6,656 nucleotides of DNA, from positions 1 to 6,656 of the forward strand of contig CANCEQ010000168.1 in the NCBI GenBank assembly GCA_947375085.1, read 5' to 3'. This document shows positions 6,431 through 6,656 of the stretch, piece after piece. Positions within the stretch are counted from its first letter, which is position 1. Each line of letters begins with the position of its first letter. The position numbers were made by a program, and so were the translations under genes. The notes beneath the pieces were generated by a model. It had not been told where the DNA came from, ran no database searches, and was given only the letters and a program-made list of their open reading frames with translations. The stretch is from Flavobacteriales bacterium (GTDB lineage: Bacteria; Bacteroidota; Bacteroidia; Flavobacteriales; Crocinitomicaceae).

Positions 6431-6458
6431 AAGGTCAACCAATTTGGTTGGCCTTTTT
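6431..6458 (+). terminator. Intrinsic terminator of leuS
   Basis: AAGGTCAACC (6431-6440) pairs with GGTTGGCCTT (6446-6455) with one G-T wobble. One further A-T pair closes a three-base loop, so the stem is about 11 base pairs. A T-run at 6454-6458 follows. It lies 44 bases past the leuS stop, after the small tandem repeat, and separates leuS from the TetR gene. Confidence 0.9.
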
Positions 6459-6494
6459 ATTTGATTTAGATTTTTACTATGAAATAAATATTTT

Positions 6495-6551
6495 TTAACC
6501 ATTTGGCTAAACCAAAAATTAGTTATACTTTTGGTTTAACCAAATAGTTAA
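6495..6551. promoter_or_regulatory. Large inverted repeat holding two palindromic operators, probable TetR autoregulatory site
   Basis: Arms 6495-6517 and 6529-6551 are complementary at 21 of 23 positions around an 11-base spacer. Each arm carries its own palindrome: TTTGGCTAAACCAAA (6502-6516, one mismatch) and TTTGGTTTAACCAAA (6530-6544, perfect around a central T). Their centres are 28 bp apart. Flanking half-sites (TTTAACC at 6494-6500, GTTAAAC at 6547-6553) add further inverted pairs. TetR-family dimers usually bind palindromes of about this size next to their own gene. The location, 3 bases before the tetR ATG, makes autoregulation the simplest reading. It is not a terminator, as no T-tract follows. 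Confidence 0.75.
6502..6533 (+). promoter_or_regulatory. tetR promoter (TTTG-N20-TACTTTTG) overlapping the operators
   Basis: A -33 box TTTG at 6502-6505 and an exact TAnnTTTG -7 box, TACTTTTG at 6526-6533, are 20 bases apart, matching the Bacteroidota pattern. The -33 box lies in the left operator palindrome and the -7 box overlaps the right one. Occupancy of either site should therefore block RNA polymerase. The predicted start near 6539-6540 gives a very short leader of about 15 bases. Confidence 0.7.
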
Positions 6552-6554
6552 ACT

Positions 6555-6656
6555 ATGGAGTTAAAAGAAAAAAATACAGAAGAAAAAATATTAGAAGCTG
6601 CAAAATCGGCTTTTATGAAGCATGGTTTGTATGGAGCCAAAATGCAAGATATTGCT
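6555..6656 (+). CDS. TetR/AcrR-family transcriptional regulator, N-terminal part (runs off the window)
   Basis: Only the first 34 codons are present. After a charged leader, the residues EEKILEAAKSAFMKHGLYGAKMQDIA (9-34) are the classic opening of a TetR_N helix-turn-helix domain. They comprise helix 1 (ILEAAKSAFMKHG), the glycine-containing turn (GLYGAKM) and the start of the first HTH helix (MQDIA, which usually continues A..AGVS..). The ligand-binding domain is outside the window. TetR proteins are mostly repressors released by small molecules and often control adjacent efflux or lipid-metabolism genes. Which applies here cannot be seen. The ATG at 6555 lies just beyond the operator-promoter region. 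A 5'-truncated view and the lack of a Shine-Dalgarno sequence leave the start supported mainly by domain position and promoter spacing. Confidence 0.88.
   Translation, partial: MELKEKNTEEKILEAAKSAFMKHGLYGAKMQDIA

Noticed and set aside
6495..6551. Inverted repeat before tetR as a terminator or insertion-sequence end
   Set aside because: No T-tract follows, leuS already has its own terminator at 6431-6458, and a promoter fits precisely between the arms. No transposase is present.
1..6656. CRISPR array, tRNA, rRNA or prophage structures
   Set aside because: No regularly spaced repeats, cloverleaf-like segments, rRNA-like stretches or phage structural genes were seen. Intergenic gaps are all under 230 bases.

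Overview
The window looks like a piece of a chromosome from a member of the Bacteroidota, most likely a Flavobacteriales relative. This rests on low GC, A-rich start regions without Shine-Dalgarno sequences, several promoter-like matches to the Bacteroidota pattern TTTG-N(17-23)-TAnnTTTG, and a leucyl-tRNA synthetase with the lineage's typical wording (HVGH signature, PCGDQRD editing motif, large insert before the WCPALGT segment). Nothing in the sequence fixes the genus.

Layout: (1) Positions 1-29 are probably the last codons of an upstream gene. (2) Positions 91-792 hold two consecutive short single-stranded-DNA-binding proteins (104 and 108 aa). Both consist of little more than the OB fold and lack the acidic C-terminal tip of housekeeping SSB. 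(3) A perfect 14-bp inverted repeat at 836-881 separates them from a convergent GH3-family acyl-adenylating enzyme (890-2407, minus strand). (4) A 225-bp divergent intergenic region with three TAnnTTTG matches on the plus strand leads to a 274-aa tandem-domain universal stress protein (2633-3457), which ends in a clear intrinsic terminator. (5) leuS (3594-6386) follows with its own recognisable promoter and terminator. (6) The window ends in the first 34 codons of a TetR-family regulator (from 6555), whose promoter is embedded in a large, nearly perfect inverted repeat.

The genes do not form one pathway. They look like separate transcription units: an ssb pair, monocistronic GH3, usp and leuS, and a self-regulated TetR gene that probably heads a unit beyond the window.

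The two observations most worth following are these. The tetR control region carries two 15-bp palindromic operators (TTTGGYTWAACCAAA), one over the -33 and one over the -7 promoter element, inside a 57-bp symmetric structure. leuS carries an in-frame, GC-rich palindromic block that adds about 11 residues just before the editing-domain TTRPDT motif and resembles a dispersed repeat inserted into an essential gene. I found no convincing evidence of a wholly new multi-gene system.
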